This document shows, in pieces, positions 1 to 6,351 of a DNA stretch of 8,707 bases (position 1 is its first letter; each line of letters begins with the position of its first letter). The stretch lies in NCBI GenBank assembly GCA_937894105.1, contig CALCTI010000011.1, positions 1 through 8,707 of the forward strand, in the 5' to 3' direction. Origin of the DNA: an uncultured cyanobacterium. Its GTDB lineage: Bacteria > Cyanobacteriota > Cyanobacteriia > CACIAM-69d. A model generated the notes under the pieces. That model was not told where the DNA came from. It saw only the letters and a program-made list of their open reading frames with translations, and made no database searches. The position numbers were made by a program, and so were the translations under genes.

Positions 1-3
1 GAG

Positions 4-1221
4 ATGATCGACGGGGAGGAGGAGGTTGTTGGGGTGATCGCCTCGCAGGAGGATGAACCGACCACAATGACCGTTGATGTGGTGGGTAGCTCCACCGATC
101 ACGAGGGCGAGACGGGAAAAGGCGGGGAGAAAGATGCGCAGCCCGCCGATGAGTCGGGGGCGATCGCGAGCCCCGTCGCTCGGGTCAAAGAGGGATCCTT
201 GTCTACGCGGGTATTGCCCCCAACGCCGGCGGACCGGTTATTGGGTGAGCTGCGGGACCCCAGTGCCTCGGTGCGGCGACGGGCTATTTGGAATTTGGGG
301 GAGCGAGGGGATTCTCGGGCGATCGCGCCGCTAATGGAACTATTGGTGAGCGCTGACTCCCAGCAGCGCAGCATTATTCTGGCGGTGCTATCGGAAATTG
401 GCACCCGCACCTTGCGCCCCATGGAGCGAGCCATGGCGATTTCCCTTCAGGACAGCGATCCGGAGGTGCGCCTCAATGCCATTCGTGATTTGACCCAGGT
501 GTATGATCGCTTTGCCCAAGTGAGCCGGATGGTAGCCTATGCCACCGAAGACGCGGACGAAACGGTGCAGAAAACCGCAAAGTGGGCCCTGGGTAAGCTG
601 AATAGCCTGCGGATGACCTCGGAGGAGGCGTCGGAGAAGGTGACCGAAGGGGGGCAAGGGGCTGGGTTTAATATTTCCCGAGGCGATGCGGACGGGGCAC
701 TATTGCTAGAGCAGGCTCGCCGGGCTTGCGATGATAAGGATTACGACCAGGCATCCACGTTAGTGGCGGAGGCGCTGGTTCAGGATCCTAGCCATCCCAA
801 GGGGCATTTGCTGGTGGCAGAGATTGCGGCGGCTCAGGAGCATCCGGTGAAGGCAGTGGTAGCGGAACAGCAGGCGCGGGATTGTGCTTGGGATCGAGGG
901 GATCGGGCGATGGCGATCACCATTCAGGATAACTGGCTGGCTCAGGAAATTGATCCGGATCGGGCGACCCTATGCCATGCCCAGGCGGTTCAGGCATTGC
1001 GGGCGAACCAGACGGACGATGCTTTGGGGCTGCTGGATGAGGCGCTGGTGTGCAACCCTTACAATCCTGATGTGTATATGGCGCGGGCGCGGGTGCTGCG
1101 GCAGCAAGGCAAGCTAAGCGAGGCCTGCGCCCATTGGCAAAAAGCCCAGGAAATTTATTTAGACTTGGGAGATGTGAAGGCGTTGCGGTGTGTACAGCAG
1201 CTTTTGCAAAAGTTTGGATAA
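4..1221 (+). CDS. HEAT-repeat and TPR-repeat scaffold protein, possibly 5'-incomplete
   Basis: Predicted protein-protein interaction scaffold, probably cytoplasmic because no signal peptide or membrane segment is visible; the partner cannot be told. Residues 1-70 are acidic, low in complexity and probably disordered. Residues 75-200 look like HEAT (PBS-lyase-type) helical repeats: 'LRDPSASVRRRAIWNLGERG' near 83-102 and 'LQDSDPEVRLNAIRDL' near 148-163 have the usual D-x-x-VR-x-x-A pattern. After a Ser/Glu-rich linker (about 203-227), residues 228-400 resemble tetratricopeptide repeats, for example 'DYDQASTLVAEALVQDPSH' and 'TDDALGLLDEALVCNPYNPD', which have the A-x-x-x-x-x-x-AL-x-x-P spacing. 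The ATG at position 4 sits at the window edge and the codon before it is open, so no ribosome site can be judged and the gene may begin upstream. The next gene is convergent. The repeat classes are fairly sure; the cellular role is unknown. Confidence 0.8.
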   Translation: MIDGEEEVVGVIASQEDEPTTMTVDVVGSSTDHEGETGKGGEKDAQPADESGAIASPVARVKEGSLSTRVLPPTPADRLLGELRDPSASVRRRAIWNLGERGDSRAIAPLMELLVSADSQQRSIILAVLSEIGTRTLRPMERAMAISLQDSDPEVRLNAIRDLTQVYDRFAQVSRMVAYATEDADETVQKTAKWALGKLNSLRMTSEEASEKVTEGGQGAGFNISRGDADGALLLEQARRACDDKDYDQASTLVAEALVQDPSHPKGHLLVAEIAAAQEHPVKAVVAEQQARDCAWDRGDRAMAITIQDNWLAQEIDPDRATLCHAQAVQALRANQTDDALGLLDEALVCNPYNPDVYMARARVLRQQGKLSEACAHWQKAQEIYLDLGDVKALRCVQQLLQKFG

Positions 1222-1397
1222 GGGAGCGCTAATGCCAAAGCTTCTTTAAACTCCACAAAATCCTTGCTTCTGGCAAAACACGCACTATTGGCTTCGCCAA
1301 CGCTTCGCCAACGACCGGCTCAGTACGGTCTTGACTAACGACCAATTACGTTGAACATCCTGCTTACCGCAAGAAAGGCTACATCAAGGGTGAGTGA
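1222..1397. other. Convergent intergenic spacer with possible coding remnants
   Basis: 176 bp between the converging HEAT/TPR and ADP-ribosylglycohydrolase genes. No hairpin with a T-tract was found for either gene. It contains an 11-bp tandem duplication at 1291-1312. Short stretches read like protein but lack a start: on the plus strand about 1342-1395 gives a run ending 'VEHPAYRKKGYIKGE' then stop, and on the minus strand about 1226-1275 gives 'ARSKDFVEFKEALALAL'. These could be relics of decayed genes, or chance. Confidence 0.4.
1291..1312. repeat. 11-bp tandem duplication (GCTTCGCCAAC x2)
   Basis: GCTTCGCCAAC at 1291-1301 is repeated exactly at 1302-1312. GGCTTCGCC-like short tandem repeats are common between genes in filamentous cyanobacteria, and this may be a minimal example. 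No function is implied by the sequence. Confidence 0.6.
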
Positions 1398-2351
1398 CTA
1401 TAAAAGCTCTCCCATAAGGCGATCGCTCAACTCCCGAATCAACTCCACCTGAGCCAACTGGTCCAGCCACTCCCTTGGAATCCCCCGTTCCCCGTTGCTT
1501 TCACCGTAAAACGCTCCGGCAATTTGTCCACACACCGCCGCCGTTGTGTCCGCATCGTCTCCCAAATTTGCCGCCATTAAAACTGCGTCTCGAAAATTAT
1601 CCGTTTGGTCAAAGCACCACAGGGCCGCCTCTAAGCTTTTTACCACGTAGCCCGATCCAGAAATTTCATCGCGGTTTTTTGTGCGGTATTGACCCTGGGC
1701 AATGTCCCGAATTGAGTCACAGTCCAAGGACATCTCCCGATCCGCCAGCAAAATTTCCTCTTTGGTCTGGTCGTACAAGGCTCTGGCGATCGCCCGGGCA
1801 TACCATTGACAAGCGTCTAGGCATTCCGCCGCCCCGTGGGTGGTGCGAGAACTGCTGATCGCCCACTGTCCCAATTCCTCTAGCATTACCTCAAAATCTG
1901 GTAGCGGATCGGCGATCGCCCAGCTAGAAAAAAAGAACATGGGAATCGGAGCCAAGCGCATAATCGACCCGTTGCCCGCCTTCCGAGGATTATCCGACCC
2001 CGCCATGGGCTCCCCCGTTTGGCGAAACCGTGCCAGCGCCTCCGCCGTGGCATTGCCAATATCAAAACACTCCCCGGTGCTGCTGAGATATCCCTCCTGC
2101 CACCAGTGACAATAGCGATCCATCTGATCGCGCACATCGAAACCATCAATCGCCACCAGGCTCGTTGCCAAACACAACGCCATTGACGTATCGTCAGTCC
2201 ACTGTCCCGGCTCCAGCTTAAAAGGACCGCCCCCCACCATATCCGTCAGTGGCGTAAACGTCCCTCGCGGTGCAAATTCTACCGTTGTGCCCACCGCGTC
2301 TCCCGCTGCCAACCCCAATAAGCATCCCCGAAATCGATTTTGCTTATCCAT
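1398..2351 (-). CDS. ADP-ribosylglycohydrolase family protein (DraG/ARH-like)
   Basis: Predicted metal-dependent, all-helical hydrolase that removes ADP-ribose from a modified protein or small molecule; cytoplasmic. In the 317-residue product chosen here, the N-terminal family signature is 'FRGCLLGLAAGDAVG' (about 7-21), the first metal motif is 'WTDDTS' (Thr52, Asp53, Asp54), followed by 'GNGSIMRLAPIP' (about 126-137) and 'SSRTTHG' (about 167-173). The C-terminal metal motif is 'LGDDADTTAAVCGQIAG' with Asp266 and Asp268. These are the expected ligands for the two Mg/Mn ions, so it should be active. The frame can extend to a TTG at 2423 (24 more residues), but the extra N-terminus lacks family character; ATG at 2351 has AGGAAAAGG and a G-rich run upstream and places the signature at the usual distance from the start. 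No ADP-ribosyltransferase or nitrogenase gene is nearby, so a DraG-type role in nitrogenase control is not supported. It is divergent from murI. Confidence 0.88.
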   Translation of the reverse strand: MDKQNRFRGCLLGLAAGDAVGTTVEFAPRGTFTPLTDMVGGGPFKLEPGQWTDDTSMALCLATSLVAIDGFDVRDQMDRYCHWWQEGYLSSTGECFDIGNATAEALARFRQTGEPMAGSDNPRKAGNGSIMRLAPIPMFFFSSWAIADPLPDFEVMLEELGQWAISSSRTTHGAAECLDACQWYARAIARALYDQTKEEILLADREMSLDCDSIRDIAQGQYRTKNRDEISGSGYVVKSLEAALWCFDQTDNFRDAVLMAANLGDDADTTAAVCGQIAGAFYGESNGERGIPREWLDQLAQVELIRELSDRLMGELL

Positions 2352-2395
2352 TTCCCCCCCGACCTTTTCCTGGCTTGGTGAATTTAATGATTGGC

Positions 2396-2423
2396 TGAAT
2401 AACTGGCTAGGGCGTGTCGTCAA
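2396..2423 (-). promoter_or_regulatory. Possible sigma-70-type promoter for the ADP-ribosylglycohydrolase gene
   Basis: Read on the minus strand, TTGACG (2423-2418) is followed 16 bp later by TATTCA (2401-2396). The -35 box is close to consensus, the -10 box weak. It would start transcription near 2390, about 40 nt before the ATG at 2351, and would place the alternative TTG codon inside the promoter. Weak evidence. Confidence 0.2.
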
Positions 2424-2475
2424 TGAAACTCCAGAAGCCTCGCCCGGCAGAAAGTACGCGCCCTTCTGAATAAAA

Positions 2476-2501
2476 ATAAAAATATTAGATAAAAATATTA
2501 G
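2476..2501. repeat. Perfect tandem 13-bp AT-rich repeat
   Basis: ATAAAAATATTAG occurs twice head to tail (2476-2488 and 2489-2501). It lies about 125 bp upstream of the ADP-ribosylglycohydrolase ATG and about 325 bp upstream of murI. It could be a curved, UP-like or protein-binding promoter element, or replication slippage. Confidence 0.7.
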
Positions 2502-2547
2502 GGGCTGAAACCCTTACAGCTATTGAGCTTGACCTTTGACTGACAAA

Positions 2548-2564
2548 CAGTCCTTAGGGGACTG
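2548..2564. repeat. Short inverted repeat (CAGTCC / GGACTG)
   Basis: CAGTCC (2548-2553) and GGACTG (2559-2564) are perfect complements around TTAGG. No T-tract follows, so it is not a terminator. It could be part of a structured RNA or an operator. Confidence 0.4.
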
Positions 2565-2733
2565 GAGTGGTGCCTAGCTTGGTGACGGACTCAATAAACT
2601 GGCCCAATGAACGGACTAGCGCTCCTGAATAGCGGCAAACTGAATGGGATAGTTAACCACAGTAGTAGAAAACACCTAAGTCATTGTTACTAGTGCCGTT
2701 ACGGATTTGCTTGGTCCGAGCTGTCTTTTGAGG

Positions 2734-2749
2734 TACAACACCGGTTGTA
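2734..2749 (+). terminator. Dyad TACAAC-ACCG-GTTGTA followed by T-rich DNA: possible terminator or operator
   Basis: TACAAC (2734-2739) and GTTGTA (2744-2749) pair perfectly around ACCG. As plus-strand RNA a flanking G-U pair extends the stem, and the T-rich tract TCCTTTATTTTCC follows, as in a weak intrinsic terminator of something transcribed toward murI. Because it lies only 75 bp before the murI ATG, it could equally be an operator for murI. It does not fit the NtcA pattern GTA-N8-TAC. Confidence 0.3.
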
Positions 2750-2824
2750 TCCTTTATTTTCCTTTCGACTTATCTCCTAACCTTTTACTAAACGCTAACA
2801 AACGCGGCGATCGCGTCAATTTAT

Positions 2825-3721
2825 ATGACCCATTCCCAAGCGTCCCGACCTACCTATTCTGCCTCTAATTATCAGGTCAATTACCGGGGCAATCACCAGC
2901 CCATTGGCGTTTTTGACAGTGGGGCGGGGGGGCTGACGGTACTCAAGGAACTGGAGCGGCAGTTGCCCAATGAGCCGCTGCTGTATTTGGGAGATACGGC
3001 ACGGGTGCCCTATGGAACGCGATCGCCTGAAGAAATCGTAGAATTTGCCCGCCAGATTATTACTTGGATGGTGGGGCGCAACGTGAAAATGGTGGTGATG
3101 GCCTGCAATACGTCATCAGCACTGGCATTGGAGAAAATGCGCCAGGAATTTGACATACCCATTTTGGGCTTAATTCAACCGGCGGCGAAGTTGGCAATTA
3201 ACCAGAGGCGGCGTATTGGGGTTATTGCCACGCCCACCACCGCCAGAAGCCATGCCTATCGGGATGCTATTAAGGGGCGATCGCCTAGCACCGCTGTGTG
3301 GGAGGTGGGCTGTCCTGAATTTGTACCCATCGTTGAAGGAGGACGCATTAATAACCCGGAAACACTAGATATTGTGCGAACCTACGTACAGCCCCTGCTG
3401 GATCAGGGCATCGATAGCTTGGTGTATGGCTGTACCCATTACCCCCACCTGGCTCCGGTGCTGGATCAGATTTTGCCGGGGGCGATCGCCCGCATTGATC
3501 CCGCCGTGTCCATTGTGCGCGACGCCAAAGAAGTGCTGGACACCCTAAAGCTGCACCATGTGGCTCCCCTCCAAAACCACCGATTTTGCGTCACTGGCGA
3601 CAAAGCCCAATTCAGCCTCCTAGCAAACCAGTGGCTGAACGAGCCGCCAACGGTAGACCAGGTTTCCCTGAGTGCTACCATCAGTCCCACGCTCATTTAT
3701 CCCATCCCCCTAGCAATTTAG
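2825..3721 (+). CDS. murI: Glutamate racemase MurI
   Basis: Cofactor-independent racemase that interconverts L- and D-glutamate and supplies D-Glu for peptidoglycan stem peptides; cytoplasmic and normally essential. The 298-residue product has the full family layout: the N-terminal 'IGVFDSGAGGLTVL' (27-40, with catalytic-site Asp31 and Ser32), 'YLGDTARVPYGTRS' (54-67), the first catalytic cysteine in 'VVMACNTSSALAL' (Cys94), and the second in 'LVYGCTHYPHLAPV' (Cys203, followed by Thr204 and His205). Length is slightly above the common 260-290 because of a non-conserved N-terminus of about 24 residues, which cyanobacterial homologues also tend to have. ATG at 2825 is the first in frame; no clear Shine-Dalgarno sequence precedes it, which is common in cyanobacteria. 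It stands alone: the gene before is divergent and the kinase after is convergent, with stop codons about 60 bp apart. Confidence 0.97.
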   Translation: MTHSQASRPTYSASNYQVNYRGNHQPIGVFDSGAGGLTVLKELERQLPNEPLLYLGDTARVPYGTRSPEEIVEFARQIITWMVGRNVKMVVMACNTSSALALEKMRQEFDIPILGLIQPAAKLAINQRRRIGVIATPTTARSHAYRDAIKGRSPSTAVWEVGCPEFVPIVEGGRINNPETLDIVRTYVQPLLDQGIDSLVYGCTHYPHLAPVLDQILPGAIARIDPAVSIVRDAKEVLDTLKLHHVAPLQNHRFCVTGDKAQFSLLANQWLNEPPTVDQVSLSATISPTLIYPIPLAI

Positions 3722-3780
3722 AGCAGGCGGCGAATCGTGGGCGATCCTTGGGATGTGCAGCAAGCACCGCAGATGTGAGC

Positions 3781-5865
3781 TTAATTGACCTGCCCTGAAT
3801 CTTTGTCGAAAGTGACCGACGCTTTGGGCCAGGTGAATGTAAATTTTGTCCCTTGTCCTACCTCTGACTCCACTGCAATTTCGCCGCCCTCAAGTTCCAA
3901 AATCTTTTTGACGATCGCCAAACCAACCCCAGTACTTTCCACCTTGTCTCGGGGGTTTAGAGTTTGGAAAATTGTAAATATTTTGCCGTGATGGCGTGGA
4001 TCAATGCCCGGACCGTTGTCTTCCAGACAAAAGGCGTAGTATTCCCCTTGGTCCTCGGCCGAAATTTTTAACTTGCCATCGTCGCGATCGCAATATTTCA
4101 CCGCGTTCCCAATTAAATTGGCAAACACCTGTTGCAGCGAGATGGATCGAGTCTGAAGCTCTGGCATTTCGCCCAGAATATTAATTTGAAATTCTAGTGG
4201 CGGCGACAACGCATCAATCACCTCCTGCAATAGATCTGCGACCACCACCGTGTCAGGCTCAATCTGCTTGCGTCCCACTCGGGAATACTCCAGCAAACCA
4301 TCCAGCAAGTTTCCCATCCGCCCAATACGGCTACGAATCAGCTGTAAATGTTCGCGGCTATCCTCGGGCAGCGTCTCCTTCAAGTCTTCCTCAAGCCACT
4401 CTGACAGGCCGGAAATAGCCCGCAGCGGCGCTTTTAAATCGTGGGAAACCACATAGGCAAATTGCTGCAATTCTTCATTGCGCCGGTCCAAAGTGCGAGC
4501 CGTCCGCGCTAAGCGAGTGTTTAAAACACGCAGCTTTTCTGACTGTTGTCGAGCGGCAGATTCCATGGCTTTGCGATCACTAATATTTTGAATAATCACG
4601 ATAAAACAATCCACATCTCCGTTGTCTTTCCTGAGGGTAGACACTGAAACATTGCTCCACACAAAGCTTCCCTGAGCGTGCAAAAATCGCTTTTCAAGAA
4701 CGCAAGTATCAATAGCCCCACTTAATAACTGAAGGTAAATGATTTGGTCTTGATTAGCGTCTTCCGGATGGGTGATCGCTTGAAAGTTTTTCTGCTGAAG
4801 CTCCGAGGGACTATAGCCTAAAATTTCGCAAAGTTTGTTGTTCGTTTCTAACCAGTATCCCTCCGGAGACATGCGGGCAAAACCGAGGGGAGCCTGCTCA
4901 AAAACAGCGCGAAAAATGCCTTCGCTATGGCGCAGTTTTTGGGATAGGTGCACGCGATCGCTCACATCTTCAAAAACCGTTGCCACACAGTTTTGGGGTA
5001 AGGAAAATAGCCAAACATCATAGGATCGCGCCAAAGGCTCACCAGGATAGGTATAGGTTGCCTGGTAAAAATAATCGGACATGTCCCGCCGTGCCACTTG
5101 TCCCAAGCGCTTTAGTTCTTCCTTAGGCACATCGGGAAAGCATTCCATAATGGTTTTTCCCAACACTTTGGTGTCCCCTAGCCCAACGTTTTTTCGCGCG
5201 GCTTTATTGGTGCTAATCAACAGGAGCGATCGCTCATCATCCCGGTCTTGAAGCTGCCAAATATTAATGGCGATCGGCAGCTCCCGCATTAGTTCTCCGT
5301 ACAAAGCCAGTTCTTCGTTTAACTGGTGCTCAATTTTCTGGGCGATCGCCTCCTGCTTCTTTTGGGGATCAATATGCCGCCCTACCCCATAAAGTGACAC
5401 GATCTCACCGATGCTAACCCCAACAAAACTCCACTCCAACCAACAAAAAGACCCGTCCCGTCGTCGCCATCGCCCCTGTACCCTGTGGGATTCTCTACCG
5501 CCTAGCGTCAGCGCCTTTACAAAGCTCGTATGATTCGCCGCCAAAGCATTGGGATGCACCAGCGAGAACAACCCTTGTCCGATTAGCTCATCCCGGTCAT
5601 ACCCCAACGCTTCAACCACCGCCCCATTTACTCGCCTTAGGTGCCCGTTACCATCGCCAATAACAAATAAGTCGGAAGATAGCTCAAAAAAGTGTGCTAA
5701 ATCATTCGATTCTTCCACAACAGTTTCAACGGGATTATTGCTATCAATATTGTTTGCGCTATTCCCCATAGAACTATTACTCGGATCAGCAACAGAACCG
5801 GTTATAGGGTTAGTTCCCTTATCAGCATTAGGGAAAAATTTATCCGTTGGGAAGTCAGACGGCAT
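3781..5865 (-). CDS. Triple-PAS sensor histidine kinase (orphan)
   Basis: Predicted cytoplasmic sensor kinase that autophosphorylates on His and passes the phosphate to an unseen response regulator. In the 694-residue form: a Ser/Asn-rich N-terminus (1-50), PAS 1 (about 56-168, 'HFFELSSDLFVIGDGNGHLR'), a divergent PAS 2 (about 185-302), PAS 3 (about 315-430, with the PAC-like end 'IVIIQNISDRKAM'), a short coiled-coil linker, HisKA (about 466-532) with His475 in 'YVVSHDLKAPLRAI', and HATPase with N-box Asn587 ('NLIGNAVKY'), G1 'DNGPGID', F-box 'KIFTIFQTL' and G2 'STGVGLAIVKK'. All kinase residues look intact. There is no transmembrane segment, GAF or receiver domain; the dimerisation and catalytic part resembles the phytochrome-type kinases common in cyanobacteria. 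The frame also allows a TTG start at 5895 (10 residues longer), but that codon lies inside a 9-bp dyad; ATG at 5865 is preferred, although neither has a good ribosome site. The ligand is unknown. Confidence 0.92.
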   Translation of the reverse strand: MPSDFPTDKFFPNADKGTNPITGSVADPSNSSMGNSANNIDSNNPVETVVEESNDLAHFFELSSDLFVIGDGNGHLRRVNGAVVEALGYDRDELIGQGLFSLVHPNALAANHTSFVKALTLGGRESHRVQGRWRRRDGSFCWLEWSFVGVSIGEIVSLYGVGRHIDPQKKQEAIAQKIEHQLNEELALYGELMRELPIAINIWQLQDRDDERSLLLISTNKAARKNVGLGDTKVLGKTIMECFPDVPKEELKRLGQVARRDMSDYFYQATYTYPGEPLARSYDVWLFSLPQNCVATVFEDVSDRVHLSQKLRHSEGIFRAVFEQAPLGFARMSPEGYWLETNNKLCEILGYSPSELQQKNFQAITHPEDANQDQIIYLQLLSGAIDTCVLEKRFLHAQGSFVWSNVSVSTLRKDNGDVDCFIVIIQNISDRKAMESAARQQSEKLRVLNTRLARTARTLDRRNEELQQFAYVVSHDLKAPLRAISGLSEWLEEDLKETLPEDSREHLQLIRSRIGRMGNLLDGLLEYSRVGRKQIEPDTVVVADLLQEVIDALSPPLEFQINILGEMPELQTRSISLQQVFANLIGNAVKYCDRDDGKLKISAEDQGEYYAFCLEDNGPGIDPRHHGKIFTIFQTLNPRDKVESTGVGLAIVKKILELEGGEIAVESEVGQGTKFTFTWPKASVTFDKDSGQVN

Positions 5866-5892
5866 GGAATTTAAGGGCAATTGCAAACACTT

Positions 5893-5919
5893 CAAGATTT
5901 AGATTTACGTTAAATCTTG
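5893..5919. promoter_or_regulatory. 9-bp dyad overlapping the kinase start region
   Basis: CAAGATTTA (5893-5901) and TAAATCTTG (5911-5919) are perfect complements separated by GATTTACGT. A second AGATTTA (5901-5907) gives nested symmetry with TAAATCT (5911-5917). It lies 28 bp upstream of the preferred kinase ATG and overlaps the alternative TTG. It could be an operator, or a 5'-UTR hairpin of the kinase mRNA that covers the TTG codon. Confidence 0.5.
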
Positions 5920-5992
5920 TCGCCTTTCACTTAACTTTTAGTGTGGTTGTTTAAGTCTTTTTTTCGTCTTACTGATCTCAATTTCGTTTGCG

Positions 5993-6027
5993 CTCAACCT
6001 CATGGGGTAACCTCCCATGGGGTTGAG
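5993..6027 (+). repeat. Long inverted repeat, 14-bp stem, 7-nt loop
   Basis: CTCAACCTCATGGG (5993-6006) pairs with CCCATGGGGTTGAG (6014-6027) around GTAACCT. The single non-Watson-Crick position is T6000 with G6020: a U-G pair in plus-strand RNA but an A-C mismatch in minus-strand RNA, so the fold is favoured on the plus strand, in the leader of the cyclase if transcription starts further left. No T-run follows on either strand, so it is not a standard intrinsic terminator. It could be a regulator-binding dyad, an attenuator or mRNA-stability element, or a small mobile repeat. Confidence 0.75.
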
Positions 6028-6270
6028 TAGAAAAAGTAGAAAGACTCCCTATAAATTAACCCAGTAACGTTTGCGACTCAATTGCTCAGAACCAAAGCGC
6101 CAATGGACCTAGGGTAAAAGGTCCCAAAAGACTTGATAAATTAAGGCGCACACCTTCTCCATAAGCTGGGGAATTACGCAAAATTTTCACTGGATACGGA
6201 TTTTGGGGCGATCGCCTGGAAAAGAACAATACCGTCAGCCCCTTTACTCGCAACCATCAATACTATCCAC

Positions 6271-6301
6271 TGTGCACAAACTAAATTGTGCACAAACTAA
6301 A
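6271..6301. promoter_or_regulatory. Two 15-bp direct repeats with palindromic TGTGCACA cores
   Basis: TGTGCACAAACTAAA is at 6271-6285 and again, identical, at 6287-6301 (period 16). Each carries the palindrome TGTGCACA; a third GTGCAC core is at 6311-6316. The array ends 35-50 bp before the cyclase ATG (6352), a natural place for a repressor or activator site. The cores lack the spacer of a CRP-type site (TGTGA-N6-TCACA). The binding protein is unknown. Confidence 0.65.
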
Positions 6302-6351
6302 CTAAGTAAGGTGCACCCAATCCGTGTCATTTCGAGAACAGTGCGGCGTTA

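Larger units (their letters stand above)
2352..2824. other. Divergent intergenic region upstream of murI
   Basis: 473 bp between divergently transcribed genes, with no ORF I can support. It should hold both promoters. Visible structure: an AT-rich tandem 13-mer (2476-2501), a hairpin (2548-2564), the heptamer ACGGACT at 2585 and 2611, and a dyad followed by T-rich DNA (2734-2760). A HIP1 copy lies 11 bp before the murI start. The stretch 2505-2760 could encode a small RNA on the plus strand, but I recognise no Rfam-type family by eye. Confidence 0.5.
5866..6351. other. Divergent regulatory region between sensor kinase and adenylate cyclase
   Basis: 486 bp with no supported gene; it must contain the promoters of both the kinase (-) and the cyclase (+). 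From left to right: a 9-bp dyad at the kinase start (5893-5919), a 14-bp-stem inverted repeat (5993-6027), a TATAAAT hexamer-like box at 6050-6056 without a well-spaced -35, a 5-bp dyad GGACC/GGTCC (6105-6124), HIP1 (6208), and the TGTGCACA direct repeats (6271-6301). This density of symmetrical elements suggests tight or shared control of the two signalling genes. Confidence 0.6.

Noticed and set aside
2352..2423. 24-residue N-terminal extension of the ADP-ribosylglycohydrolase from a TTG start at 2423
   Set aside because: The extension has no family-like sequence, the TTG overlaps a possible -35 box, and ATG at 2351 has a purine-rich upstream region and fits the family N-terminus.
2733..2750. 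NtcA or LexA site in the dyad upstream of murI
   Set aside because: GTA-N8-TAC is not satisfied (GTT at the second half), and the spacing does not fit the cyanobacterial LexA box.
2505..2760. 6S RNA or tmRNA gene upstream of murI
   Set aside because: No stretch matched the conserved features of these RNAs that I can recall; kept only as an unassigned structured gap.
5866..5895. TTG start of the triple-PAS kinase at 5895
   Set aside because: It lies inside the 9-bp dyad and adds only ten residues with no conserved character; ATG at 5865 is simpler.
5549..5902. 117-codon plus-strand ORF antisense to the kinase N-terminus
   Set aside because: It is a shadow of the kinase reading frame, with no domain and no ribosome site.
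6271..6301. CRP (SYCRP1-type) cAMP-receptor site upstream of the cyclase
   Set aside because: TGTG and CACA halves abut directly; the expected TGTGA-N6-TCACA spacing is absent.
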